This document shows positions 25,303 to 32,211 of a stretch of DNA of 32,619 nt, in pieces. Under the pieces are notes generated by a model, which did no database searches, was not told where the DNA came from, and saw only the letters and a program-made list of their open reading frames with translations. Numbering within the stretch: position 1 is the first letter of the stretch; every line of letters starts with the position of its first letter. The DNA comes from DASSHC01 sp035693105 (GTDB lineage Bacteria > Chloroflexota > Chloroflexia > Thermomicrobiales > Thermomicrobiaceae): assembly GCA_035693105.1 (NCBI GenBank), contig DASSHC010000383.1:1-32619 (forward strand), written 5' to 3'. The position numbers and the translations under genes are program-made.

Positions 25303-25494
25303 ATGGCCAAGTGTGAGATCTGCGGCAAGGGGCCGGGGTTCGGCCACAACGTCAGCCACTCGCATCACAAGACGAACCGCATGTTCCGGCCGAACATCCA
25401 GCGCGCGACGATCTACAAGGACGGGCAGGCGAAGAAGCTCAACATCTGCACACGCTGCCTGCGCACGCTCTACAAGGACGCCCGCACCGCGTAG
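25303..25494 (+). CDS. rpmB: Ribosomal protein bL28, zinc-binding (C+) form
   Basis: L28 is a 50S ribosomal subunit protein. The 63-residue product has MAKCEICGKGP, SHSHHKTNRMFRPNIQ and a C-terminal ICTRCLRTL. The four cysteines C4, C7, C49 and C52 form the zinc site of the C+ version; many bacteria have a C- version or both. The ATG at 25303 is preceded by a GGGGGA stretch. It is divergent from fakA, as in many Firmicutes, and ends in its own terminator. Confidence 0.97.
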   Translation: MAKCEICGKGPGFGHNVSHSHHKTNRMFRPNIQRATIYKDGQAKKLNICTRCLRTLYKDARTA

Positions 25495-25519
25495 TTCCGA
25501 CCTCATTCCGACACTGAAG

Positions 25520-25540
25520 CGCCCTCCGCTTGGGAGGGCG
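25520..25540 (+). terminator. Terminator of rpmB
   Basis: CGCCCTCC (25520-25527) and GGAGGGCG (25533-25540) form a perfect 8-bp stem with a five-base loop, 26 bases past the rpmB stop. It is followed by TTCTGGTTTC, a weak T-rich stretch. Confidence 0.75.
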
Positions 25541-25641
25541 TTCTGGTTTCGGGCTTGAGGACGCAGCCCGCTCTCGACCTTCGTGGACGTATCTGTAGTA
25601 TGTGGCGGTGCTTCGAACGAACGTGAGTGCCGCTCCACGAC

Positions 25642-25752
25642 GGATCCCTCGACTTCGCTCAGGATGACAGGGTTAATCTGGGGCGGACGACGACATGCGT
25701 CCGTGTATGCCACACCATTTCCCCGGTCATCCCCAGCGCAGTCGAGGGATCC
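25642..25752. repeat. Inverted repeat family, copy 2 (beyond the beta-lactamase gene)
   Basis: Arms at 25642-25672 and 25721-25752 match those of the copy at 19044. The centre also aligns (both contain GGGTTAAT then TGGGGC and CGACGAC). It starts 49 bases past the stop of the - strand gene at 25801. The rest of the stretch 25551-25800 has no gene. Open frames here encode peptides such as SLDFAQDD, a common artefact of this repeat type. Confidence 0.75.
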
Positions 25753-25800
25753 AAGCCGCACGCGGCACCCATCATCCTCGTCAAGCTCGAAGCGTCGCGA

Positions 25801-27162
25801 TCACTCCTCCACGCGGTCGTGCAGGCGGCCGCCGAGGCGGAGGAAGCGGACCTGGCTGTTGGGGCCGGGGATGAAGTCCAGGTCCGTGCCCAGGTTGCGC
25901 CCTTCGACGCCGGCGAAGTCCCACTCACCGACTGGGCGGACGCGGAAGGGCGGCAGCGTGACCGGCTCCTCGCTCGCCAGCTTGAGCGAGCGCTGGGTCA
26001 GGCTGAGCCCCTCGCCGTCGCGGCTGACGGTGATCTCCGTGCGCGGGCTGCGGTAGGTGCCGGTCAGACGCGCCAGTTGCTCCGCGGCCAAAGGCTCGGT
26101 GGGCCGTTCGAGCGTCTGCAGCCGGGCGAAACGCTCCAGCGCCCACTCCTTGATCTCGCGAAAGGCTGATGGGCCGCTGCTGCTGTTGGTCAGCACCGCC
26201 AGGGCGAACTGCCGCGCGGGCACGGCCACCAAGAGCGCGGTGAAGCCGTTGGTGCCGCCGGTGTGGCTGAGCACGCGCACCCCGTCGAGTGTGTCGAGGC
26301 TCCAGCCGAGGCCCCACTCGCGACCGAGGTTGTTGGACCTGACTTGCGGCGTACGCATCGCCTCGATCGACGCCTGGCTCAGCACGCGCTGGCCATTCAC
26401 CGTGCCGTCGCCCATGTGGAAGCGCGCGAAGGCGAGCAGGTCGGCCACGGTCGAGAGGATGCTGCCGACCGGGCTGAGCGCGCGGCTGAGCCAGTAGTCG
26501 CGCGCCACCGAGAAGTCGCCGCTCTGCGGCACCTCCTCGATGTGCCCGACGGCGTGCGGGTAGGCGAAGACCTCATGCGGGAAGAAGAAGGTGTGCTCCA
26601 GTCCGAGCGGCTTGAAGAGGCGCTCGCGGGCCAGCTCCTCGTAGCTCTGGCCGGAGACCCGCTCCATGATCCTGCCGGAGATCTCGAAGCCGGCGTTGCA
26701 GTAGCTCCACAACTCGCCGGGCGCATAAGTCTGGCGCAGCGAGCGAATGTTGGCGACGGCCTGGGCCAGCGCATCGTCGCCCCAGCCGAAGTCGTCGAAG
26801 TAGTCGCCCCAGATACCGCTCTGGTGCGTCACCAGGTGGCGCACGGTGATGCGGTCGGCCAGCCCCGGCTCGGAGAGCTCCAACTCGGGCAGGTAGCGGC
26901 TGATCGGGGCGTCGAGGTCGACCTTGCCCTCGTCGACCAGGGTCATCAGCACGGTGGTGGAGAAGACTTTCGAGATCGAGCCGATCTGGAAGAGCGTCTC
27001 CGGCGTGGCCGGCTGGCCGGTCTCCAGGCTGGCCACGCCGCCGGCGAAGGTATGCACCGCGCCGTCGTGCAGCACGCCGACCGCCAGCCCCGGCACCCGC
27101 CAGCGCTCCATCGCCGCCAGCGCCATCGCTTGCAGCTCGACCATTCGCGGATCGTCCGCCAT
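25801..27162 (-). CDS. Serine beta-lactamase-fold hydrolase (class C / penicillin-binding-protein-like)
   Basis: The 453-residue product belongs to the beta-lactamase-related serine hydrolases, which include class C lactamases, D-aminopeptidases and esterases. The active site is visible: S62-x-x-K65 in QIGSISKVFS, Y154-C-N156 in LWSYCNAGFE, and H300-T-G-G in LSHTGGTNGF. The third motif reads HTG as in esterase-like members, so true antibiotic resistance is not implied. A C-terminal domain of about 100 residues (LTGTYRSPRTEITV) resembles the lipocalin-like DUF found in these proteins. No signal peptide is seen, suggesting a cytoplasmic enzyme. AAGGAG lies six bases before the ATG at 27162, which sets the start; an ATG at 27177 overlaps that site. 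Confidence 0.88.
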   Translation of the reverse strand: MADDPRMVELQAMALAAMERWRVPGLAVGVLHDGAVHTFAGGVASLETGQPATPETLFQIGSISKVFSTTVLMTLVDEGKVDLDAPISRYLPELELSEPGLADRITVRHLVTHQSGIWGDYFDDFGWGDDALAQAVANIRSLRQTYAPGELWSYCNAGFEISGRIMERVSGQSYEELARERLFKPLGLEHTFFFPHEVFAYPHAVGHIEEVPQSGDFSVARDYWLSRALSPVGSILSTVADLLAFARFHMGDGTVNGQRVLSQASIEAMRTPQVRSNNLGREWGLGWSLDTLDGVRVLSHTGGTNGFTALLVAVPARQFALAVLTNSSSGPSAFREIKEWALERFARLQTLERPTEPLAAEQLARLTGTYRSPRTEITVSRDGEGLSLTQRSLKLASEEPVTLPPFRVRPVGEWDFAGVEGRNLGTDLDFIPGPNSQVRFLRLGGRLHDRVEE

Positions 27163-27227
27163 CCCACGCTCCTTCATGACGCGTCGACTTGTCGCAGGCA
27201 AGGTGTAGCCTGACGGCGGCGCGGCTG

Positions 27228-28088
27228 TCAATGTCCCCCGCGTTCGACGAAGAGGTAGCGGTCGTGACCGGCGAGATCGGGCGCGACGGTGATGCGTGTG
27301 TCCGCCTCGGGGAACCAGCGGCGCGCGCTGTTGAGCGCGATCTGGCGCTGGGCGGGGTCGATCTCGCAGGCGAGCGCGCCGCCCGGTGCCAGCAGGCGTG
27401 CGGCCTGCGGCAGCAGCGCCAGGTAGAGCGCGAAGCCCTCCTCGGCGGCGAAGAGCGCCTCGGGCGGCTCCCAACTGATGCTCGGGTTAGCCTGCTCGGG
27501 GCGCAGGTAGGGGAGGTTGGCCAGGATCAGGTCGATCCCGGGCCGGCTCCAGCCCAGGAGATCGCCACGGACGAGCGTGACCTTGCCAGGAGCCAGGCGC
27601 GCGACGTTGCGCGCGGCGACGCGCAACGCGGCCGGCGAGCGGTCGCTGGCGACGATGAACGGTGCCGGGATCGGTTGGCCGGCCGCGTGGTGCGCCAGGC
27701 TGACCGCCAGCGCGCCGCTGCCGGTGCCGACATCGACCACCCGTGCCGGCTGGTCGCGCGCTTGCAGGCGCGCCAGCCCCCACTCGACCAGCCCCTCGCT
27801 CTCCGGGCGCGGGACCAGCACGCCCGGCTCGACCAGGAAGTCGAGCCCCATGAACTCGCGCTGCCCGGTGATGTAGGCGACCGGCTCTCCGGCGGCCCGC
27901 CGCGCGACGGCCCGCTCGAACGCCGCCGCGATCGCCGGCGCGACCGGCTCCGGCAGGCGGGCCAGGAGCTCGGCCCGGTCGACGCCGAGCTGCGCCATCA
28001 ACAGCACCTCGGCATCGAGCCGCGGGCTTGACATGCCGGCTTGCGCCAGCCGCACCCGTCCCCGGCGGAGCAGCTCGTGGATGGTCAT
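27228..28088 (-). CDS. prmC: Release factor glutamine methyltransferase (PrmC)
   Basis: PrmC methylates the glutamine of the GGQ motif in release factors RF1 and RF2. The 286-residue product has an N-terminal helical domain (1-70), EPVAYITGQREFMGLDF, VPRPESEGLVE, the SAM-binding VVDVGTGSGALAVSL (about 117-131), and the substrate motif at 191-194. That motif reads NLPY instead of the usual NPPY. VPRPESE also has serine for the usual threonine. The gene begins 13 bases after prfA, which encodes its substrate. Confidence 0.93.
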   Translation of the reverse strand: MTIHELLRRGRVRLAQAGMSSPRLDAEVLLMAQLGVDRAELLARLPEPVAPAIAAAFERAVARRAAGEPVAYITGQREFMGLDFLVEPGVLVPRPESEGLVEWGLARLQARDQPARVVDVGTGSGALAVSLAHHAAGQPIPAPFIVASDRSPAALRVAARNVARLAPGKVTLVRGDLLGWSRPGIDLILANLPYLRPEQANPSISWEPPEALFAAEEGFALYLALLPQAARLLAPGGALACEIDPAQRQIALNSARRWFPEADTRITVAPDLAGHDRYLFVERGGH

Positions 28089-28101
28089 GAGCGGGCGCGG
28101 G

Positions 28102-29178
28102 CTAGCTCAGCCCGGCCTCTTGCAGGCGCTCGGTCTGCTCGGCGGCGCGCAGCTCGTCGACGAAGGGCTCGATCTCGCCCGTCAACACGCCCGGCAAGTT
28201 GCTCAGGCTCAGCTTCAGCCGGTGGTCGGTGACGCGGTCCTGCGGCACGTTGTAGGTGCGGATCTTCTCGGAGCGCTCGCCGCTGCCCACCTGTGCCCGG
28301 CGCATGCCGGAGCGCTCCTCATGCAGGCGCTGCTGCTCGATGTCGTAGAGGCGGGCGCGCAGCACGGCCAGCGCCTTGGTCCGGTTCTTGAGCTGCGACT
28401 TCTCGTCCTGGCAGGTGACTACGATGCCGGTCGGCAGATGCGTGATGCGCACCGCCGAGTCGGTGGTGTTGACGCTCTGCCCGCCGTGGCCGGTCGAGCG
28501 GTAGACGTCGATGCGCAGGTCCTCATCCTTGACCTCGACATCGACCTCCTCCGCCTCGGGGAGCACCGCCACGGTGGCGGTCGAGGTGTGGATGCGCCCG
28601 CCGGACTCGGTGACCGGGATGCGCTGCACGCGGTGCACGCCGCTCTCGTACTTGAGATGGCTGTAGGCGCCCCGGCCGCGCACCTCGAAGATGATCTCGC
28701 GGAAGCCGCCCATCTCGGTTTCGCTGGCCGAGATGATGTCGAGCTTCCAGCCGTGCCGCTCGGCGTAGCCCCGGTACATGCGGAAGAGGTCGGCCGCGAA
28801 GAGCGCGGCCTCCTCGCCGCCGGTGCCGGCGCGGATCTCGACGATGACGTTCTTCTCGTCGTTGGGGTTCCTGGGTACCAGCAGCCGCCGGATCTCCTGC
28901 AGCAGCTCCTGCTGGCGCGTCGAGAGCGTTGCCGACTCCTCCGCGGCCAGCTCGGCCAGCTCGGGGTCGCCCGCGGCGCGCAGCGCCTCGGCCTCCTGCA
29001 GCTCCTGATCGACCCGGCGCAACTCGCGGTAGGCGGCGACCAGCTCCTCCAGCTCGGCGCGCTCGCGCCCGTACTCCATCAGCTTCTCGGGGTTGGTGGC
29101 GACCTCGGGCGAGGCGAGCAGGTGCTCCAGCTCGTCGTAGCGTCGTTCGATATCGTTGAGTTTTTGTAGCATCGTCAT
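28102..29178 (-). CDS. prfA: Peptide chain release factor 1 (RF1)
   Basis: RF1 ends translation at UAA and UAG. The 358-residue product has an N-terminal coiled domain, VEIRAGTGGEEAALFAADL (113-131), the tripeptide P188-V-T190 in RVQRIPVTESGG that reads stop codons in RF1, and the catalytic G232-G-Q234 in STGHGGQSVN. The PVT motif separates it from RF2. Two start codons are possible (29178 or 29172); AAAGGA upstream fits the first slightly better. It is followed directly by prmC. Genes in this window use TGA and TAG/TAA, so both release factors are needed. Confidence 0.96.
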   Translation of the reverse strand: MTMLQKLNDIERRYDELEHLLASPEVATNPEKLMEYGRERAELEELVAAYRELRRVDQELQEAEALRAAGDPELAELAAEESATLSTRQQELLQEIRRLLVPRNPNDEKNVIVEIRAGTGGEEAALFAADLFRMYRGYAERHGWKLDIISASETEMGGFREIIFEVRGRGAYSHLKYESGVHRVQRIPVTESGGRIHTSTATVAVLPEAEEVDVEVKDEDLRIDVYRSTGHGGQSVNTTDSAVRITHLPTGIVVTCQDEKSQLKNRTKALAVLRARLYDIEQQRLHEERSGMRRAQVGSGERSEKIRTYNVPQDRVTDHRLKLSLSNLPGVLTGEIEPFVDELRAAEQTERLQEAGLS

Positions 29179-29247
29179 CGTTATTCGTGTCCTTTACGCG
29201 GTGGCCGGGGTGTCACCCACTTGTTTTTCGCGGCGGCTCACCTCACC

Positions 29248-29349
29248 CCTGTCATCCTGAGGCCGCAGCCGAAGGATCTCCTCTCCCGCGCAGCGTCACT
29301 GATGCTCCACCTTTAGGAGAGATCCTTCGCTGCGGCTCAGGATGACAGG
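29248..29349. repeat. Inverted repeat family, copy 3 (beyond the SLOG gene)
   Basis: The left arm begins CCTGTCATCCTGAG at 29248 and runs to about 29280. The right arm ends CTCAGGATGACAGG at 29349. The arms are inverted copies apart from two inserted bases, and include GAAGGATCTC. The ends match the other two copies (GGATGACAGG), but the middle is different. It starts 11 bases past the stop of the - strand gene at 29360. Nothing else is seen in 29179-29359 apart from the prfA ribosome site. Confidence 0.75.
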
Positions 29350-29359
29350 AATTGGCTCG

Positions 29360-29851
29360 CTAGCCGTGCCCCGGCTGGCGGGCCGCGCCGAGCGCCAGTC
29401 GTACGGCCTCGGCCGGGTCTCGCGCCACCAGGAGTGCGGCGCCGCCCCGGCTGAGGCGCGTCACCCGCTGGGGGTCGAGCGTCCAGCCGCCGAGCGTCAC
29501 CACCCTCTTGCCCAGCTTGAGCGCCAGCGCGATCTCCGACAGCGTGCCGAAGCCGCCGCCGATCGCGATCACCGCGGCGCCCGAGGCGACGACCACCGCG
29601 TTGCGCGCCTCACCCAGTCCGGTGGGGATCGGGTGGTCGGTCCACTCGTTGGCCGCGGCCGGGTCGTAGCCGGGCAGAATGCCGATCGTCGTGCCGCCCG
29701 CCAGCTTCGCGCCCCGGCTGGCGGCCGCCATCACCCCGCCGCGCCCGCCGCAGACCAGCGTCTCTCCCGCCTCCGCCAGCAGCCTGCCAACGGCCTCGGC
29801 CAGGCGGCGCTCGTCCTGGTCGGCCTCGTGCGGACCGCAGACGGCGATCAT
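29360..29851 (-). CDS. SLOG-superfamily nucleotide-binding protein (TIGR00725 / LOG-like)
   Basis: The 163-residue Rossmann-fold product has MIAVCGPHEA, GGRGGVM (35-41), TIGILPGYDP, GLGEARN (79-84, with R83 and N84) and GGGFGTLSE (98-106). Such proteins are relatives of the LOG cytokinin-activating and lysine-decarboxylase-like families; some members carry molybdenum cofactor. The motif GGG-F-GT-x-x-E differs slightly from the PGG-x-GT-x-x-E of LOG, so LOG phosphoribohydrolase activity is not certain. The start is four bases after thpR, so the two are probably cotranscribed. Confidence 0.85.
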   Translation of the reverse strand: MIAVCGPHEADQDERRLAEAVGRLLAEAGETLVCGGRGGVMAAASRGAKLAGGTTIGILPGYDPAAANEWTDHPIPTGLGEARNAVVVASGAAVIAIGGGFGTLSEIALALKLGKRVVTLGGWTLDPQRVTRLSRGGAALLVARDPAEAVRLALGAARQPGHG

Positions 29852-29855
29852 GGCG

Positions 29856-30461
29856 TCAAGCCCTCACGTCCAGTTCAATGCGGCGCACGGCCGTGTAGAT
29901 CGGCCCGTCGCGTCGCAGCTGGCTGCGCATCAGCGTCAGATGGTCGACGCGAAAGGGGATCGGCGGCAGCGCCGCCAGCCGCGCGAACTGATCCTCCAGC
30001 CCGCTGATCGTCGCCTGCTGCTCCGGGCGAACCCGCGCTACGGTGATGTGCGGGCGAAAGGGACGCTCCTCGGGCGCGAAGCCGAGCGGCGCGCTGACGC
30101 GCTCCACGTCACGCGCCAGCGAGCTCAAGGCGTCCAGCTCGCCCTCCAGGCCGAGCCAGATTACGCGCGGGCGGCGGGGCGACGGGAAGACGCCGGGACC
30201 GTCGACGCGCAGCGCGAAGGGCGCGCGGCCGGCGACGGCCGCCGATAGGGCCGCGCCCAGTTCGTCCAGCCGCCCCACGGCGACGTTGCCGTAAAACTTC
30301 AGCGTCACGTGGACCCCCGCGGGATTGACCCATTTGGCGCGCCAGCCAACGCCGGCCAACCGGCTGACGACCTCCGCGACGCGCCGGTGGACTGCGTCCG
30401 GCAGCTCGATCGCGACAAAAAGCCGCCACACAGGCGGCTGGCCGGCTTCGCTGGGATCCAC
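29856..30461 (-). CDS. thpR: RNA 2',3'-cyclic phosphodiesterase (2'-5' RNA ligase family)
   Basis: ThpR opens 2',3'-cyclic phosphates at RNA ends and in the reverse direction can join 2'-5' ends. The 201-residue product has both H-x-T motifs: H51-V-T53-L in GVHVTLKFYG, and H138-I-T140-V in FRPHITVARV. It also has RLFVAIELPD at the start and IWLGLEG. The two-H-x-T-x layout fixes the 2H phosphoesterase family. The start is a GTG at 30461 with GGGAG just upstream; GTG at residue 11 is a possible later start. It is followed by the SLOG gene. Confidence 0.92.
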   Translation of the reverse strand: MDPSEAGQPPVWRLFVAIELPDAVHRRVAEVVSRLAGVGWRAKWVNPAGVHVTLKFYGNVAVGRLDELGAALSAAVAGRAPFALRVDGPGVFPSPRRPRVIWLGLEGELDALSSLARDVERVSAPLGFAPEERPFRPHITVARVRPEQQATISGLEDQFARLAALPPIPFRVDHLTLMRSQLRRDGPIYTAVRRIELDVRA

Positions 30462-30475
30462 ACACGCTCCCTGAA

Positions 30476-30481
30476 AGTATA
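30476..30481 (-). promoter_or_regulatory. Candidate -10 box of thpR
   Basis: On the - strand a TATACT lies 14 bases before the GTG at 30461, in the 68-base gap after the cytochrome gene. No good -35 is visible, so this is weak. Confidence 0.3.
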
Positions 30482-30529
30482 CCGCGGCGCGCGGCTCGGC
30501 GCTGGCCTGCCGCGCGCCGTGGGGGCCGG

Positions 30530-31015
30530 CTACTTGAGCGTCTTGATGAAGGCGATCAGCTTGGCGATGTTGTCGTCGGCCTGGATCTGATCCTCTTCGC
30601 CGCCGACGCCCGAGGCCATGATGCCTTTGGAGTAGCCCTTCACGATCTTGGCGTCAGGGTCGGCGATCGACTCGTGAATATAGGCCTCATCGGCGGTCAC
30701 GGTCTGCCCGTTGTCGAGCGTGACCTGCGAGCCGAAGAGCCCCTGTAGCTTCGGGCCGACGCCCCCCTGCCCGGTGTTGCCGTGGCAGGTGTTGCAGTGG
30801 AACTGCACGAAGAGCTTCTGGCCCTCGCCGGCCTCACCGGCGAGCGGCGTGCCGGCCGGCGTCGCCTCCACGAAGAGGGTCCCGACCGGCTGCGCCAGGA
30901 TGTCCGGGGTCGGCGTGGCGTTGGTGTTGGCGCCACAGGCCGCGACGAGCGCCACCACGCCCACCAGTCCCGCCACGATCATGACGAACCGGGTCCAACC
31001 CACCCGTATACCCAT
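30530..31015 (-). CDS. Lipoprotein cytochrome c, monoheme
   Basis: The 161-residue product has a signal peptide (WTRFVMIVAGLVGVVALVAAC) with a lipobox whose Cys27 would be lipidated, then a Thr/Pro-rich linker. The cytochrome c domain has the heme site C74-N-T-C77-H78. GVGPKLQGLFG, DEAYIHESIADPDAKIVKGY and a likely axial ligand Met133 follow. This layout is close to the cytochrome c domain at the end of caa3-type oxidase subunit II, so it is probably a membrane-anchored electron carrier to an oxidase. No oxidase gene is in the window. AGGGG five bases upstream supports the ATG at 31015; a longer frame to 31216 is low-complexity. Confidence 0.9.
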   Translation of the reverse strand: MGIRVGWTRFVMIVAGLVGVVALVAACGANTNATPTPDILAQPVGTLFVEATPAGTPLAGEAGEGQKLFVQFHCNTCHGNTGQGGVGPKLQGLFGSQVTLDNGQTVTADEAYIHESIADPDAKIVKGYSKGIMASGVGGEEDQIQADDNIAKLIAFIKTLK

Positions 31016-31152
31016 CGCTACCCCTTCCATCTGCGACGTTCCCTGGCCAGCCACCGGCGCATCCGCTTCTGCCCTGGCTCGCTTCGGCCCACGCTGGGCG
31101 GCCGGCGCGATTGGCGCCCGCGAGGGCCCTGGCCGCGCCGATGCCGCATGGC

Positions 31153-31181
31153 AGCATACCGTCGCGCCGCGGCGGCGTCCA
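31153..31181 (-). promoter_or_regulatory. Candidate promoter of the cytochrome c gene
   Basis: On the - strand TGGACG (31176-31181) and TATGCT (31153-31158) are 17 bases apart. Each matches four of six consensus bases. It would leave a leader of about 130 bases. Confidence 0.3.
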
Positions 31182-31221
31182 GCGTCACGGCCAAACTGCG
31201 TCTCTTTGGAGGACACAACTG

Positions 31222-31247
31222 CCCCGCGCCGGCCGGCCGGCGCGGGG
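31222..31247 (-). terminator. GC-rich perfect palindrome past the 77-residue gene
   Basis: A 26-base perfect palindrome (CCCCGCGCCGG with its complement) lies 23 bases past the stop at 31271. It is a probable hairpin terminator, though the sequence after it on the - strand (CAGTTGTG) has few Ts. Confidence 0.55.
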
Positions 31248-31270
31248 TGTGGGCGTGGAACTGGAAGGGG

Positions 31271-31504
31271 CTAGCCGTGCAGTTCGCTGTTCAGCTCCTG
31301 GTAGAGCTGATCCATGGAGCTGGGGAACGACTTGCCCGATTGCTCGTTGCGCTGGCTCAGGCGCAGCATGTCGTCGACCAGGTTGTCGGAGATGCCGTTC
31401 GTGGTGCCCTTCTGGTGCTCCAGCCACTTGTGCAGGCTCGACCAGTTACGGCTGGGAAGCGCGTTCCAGAGCTGCTGGATGTCGTCCTTGGGAATGTGGG
31501 CCAT
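31271..31504 (-). CDS. Small unrecognised protein, 77 residues
   Basis: A strong ribosome site (GAGAGGAG, six bases from the ATG at 31504) and a likely terminator make this a real gene. The product is hydrophilic, with no membrane helix, signal peptide or cysteines. It has MAHIPKDDIQQLW, NALPSRNWSSLHKWL and a C-terminal MDQLYQELNSELHG. It looks helical and mildly acidic at the end. I do not recognise the family. A longer frame upstream is low-complexity and crosses the ribosome site. Confidence 0.7.
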   Translation of the reverse strand: MAHIPKDDIQQLWNALPSRNWSSLHKWLEHQKGTTNGISDNLVDDMLRLSQRNEQSGKSFPSSMDQLYQELNSELHG

Positions 31505-31645
31505 GTCGTCTCCTCTCGGCTTCGTCCGACTGTGCCGCCGGAACGGCGTGCTGCCGTCCATACTACGTCTGGCGCAAATAGAATGCCGAGAGCTAGCTAT
31601 GGGGTTTGATCGCACCGAGGGTGACGCCGGGGGATGCGTGGAGGC

Positions 31646-31672
31646 GGATCCCCCGACTGCGCTCAGTAGTCG
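31646..31672. repeat. Fragment of the GGATCCCTCGAC inverted repeat family
   Basis: The segment beginning GGATCCCCCGACTGCGCTCA matches the left arm of the copy at 19044 and then ends. CCGACT/AGTCGG (31653-31672) forms a small stem. It is followed by a second CAGTAGTC about 18 bases later. It lies in the gene-free stretch 31505-32211. Confidence 0.5.
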
Positions 31673-31750
31673 GACCATCGTCAGTAGTCCGTCCAGCCTC
31701 ATTCGTCCGCATCAGCGTGGCGCTCTCCGCGACGCCTCGTCGCCCTCGTC

Positions 31751-31805
31751 GCGCGTCTCCGTCCTGGCTGAAGCCGCCGCGCTAGTAGACGAAGCCTGTT
31801 GATGG
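31751..31805. repeat. Degenerate partial copy of the palindromic element
   Basis: From GGCTGAAGCCGCCGCGCTAG to GAAGCCTGTTGA this segment matches the left end of the element at 31856 with several changes, and stops inside its first hairpin. Both copies are preceded by GCGCGTCTCCGTC, so a stretch of about 95 bases including flank seems to have been duplicated in tandem. Confidence 0.6.
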
Positions 31806-31855
31806 AGTTTGAGGAATTATCCTGGAGTTCCGTCGCCGGGGGCGCGCGTCTCCGT

Positions 31856-32071
31856 CCGGGCTAAAGCCGCAGCGCTAGCAGACGAAGCCTGTTGAAACAG
31901 GCTAGGATCGGGATGGCGTACGCCAGGTTATTGCCGCAAACGCCATAAACAGGCTGGAGAGCGTTCCCAGTCCGTTTATGGCGTTTGCGGAACGACGTCG
32001 GCCTACCGGTTCGAGCTTCTCAGCCTGCTTGAGCAGGCTTCGGAAAGGTTAGCGCTGCGGCTTCAGCCCGG
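31856..32071. repeat. Complete palindromic repeat element, about 216 bp
   Basis: Terminal inverted repeats of 22 bases lie at 31856-31877 and 32050-32071 with one mismatch. Inside them are mirrored hairpins at 31886-31903 (AGCCTGTT stem) and 32022-32039 (AGCCTGCT stem), then an inner 17-bp perfect inverted repeat at 31934-31950 and 31974-31990. The whole folds on itself as a stem with two side hairpins. It encodes no protein. The left half recurs at 16320. It resembles a miniature transposable element or a structured repeat family. It lies between the 77-residue gene and the end of the mgtC-like gene. Confidence 0.8.
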
Positions 32072-32211
32072 CGCGCCAAGCGGCACGCGACTCCCAGCGG
32101 GGTCGCCATAGTCTGTCCAAATCGGACAAATGACGATTGCTGGAGCGCTCGGGATGACCGGGAGAGAGAGCAGCCTGGCGGATGAGGCGAGTCGTTGTCG
32201 CTCGCCACGAC

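Noticed and set aside
25081..25761. Open extension upstream of fakA on the - strand
   Set aside because: It runs across rpmB, its terminator and an inverted repeat. A clear ribosome site sets the fakA start at 25080.
27163..27474. Open extension upstream of the beta-lactamase-fold gene on the - strand
   Set aside because: It overlaps the end of prmC in another frame, and AAGGAG fixes the start at 27162.
31016..31216. N-terminal extension of the cytochrome c frame
   Set aside because: It is low-complexity and precedes a clear lipoprotein signal peptide, which must be near the true start.
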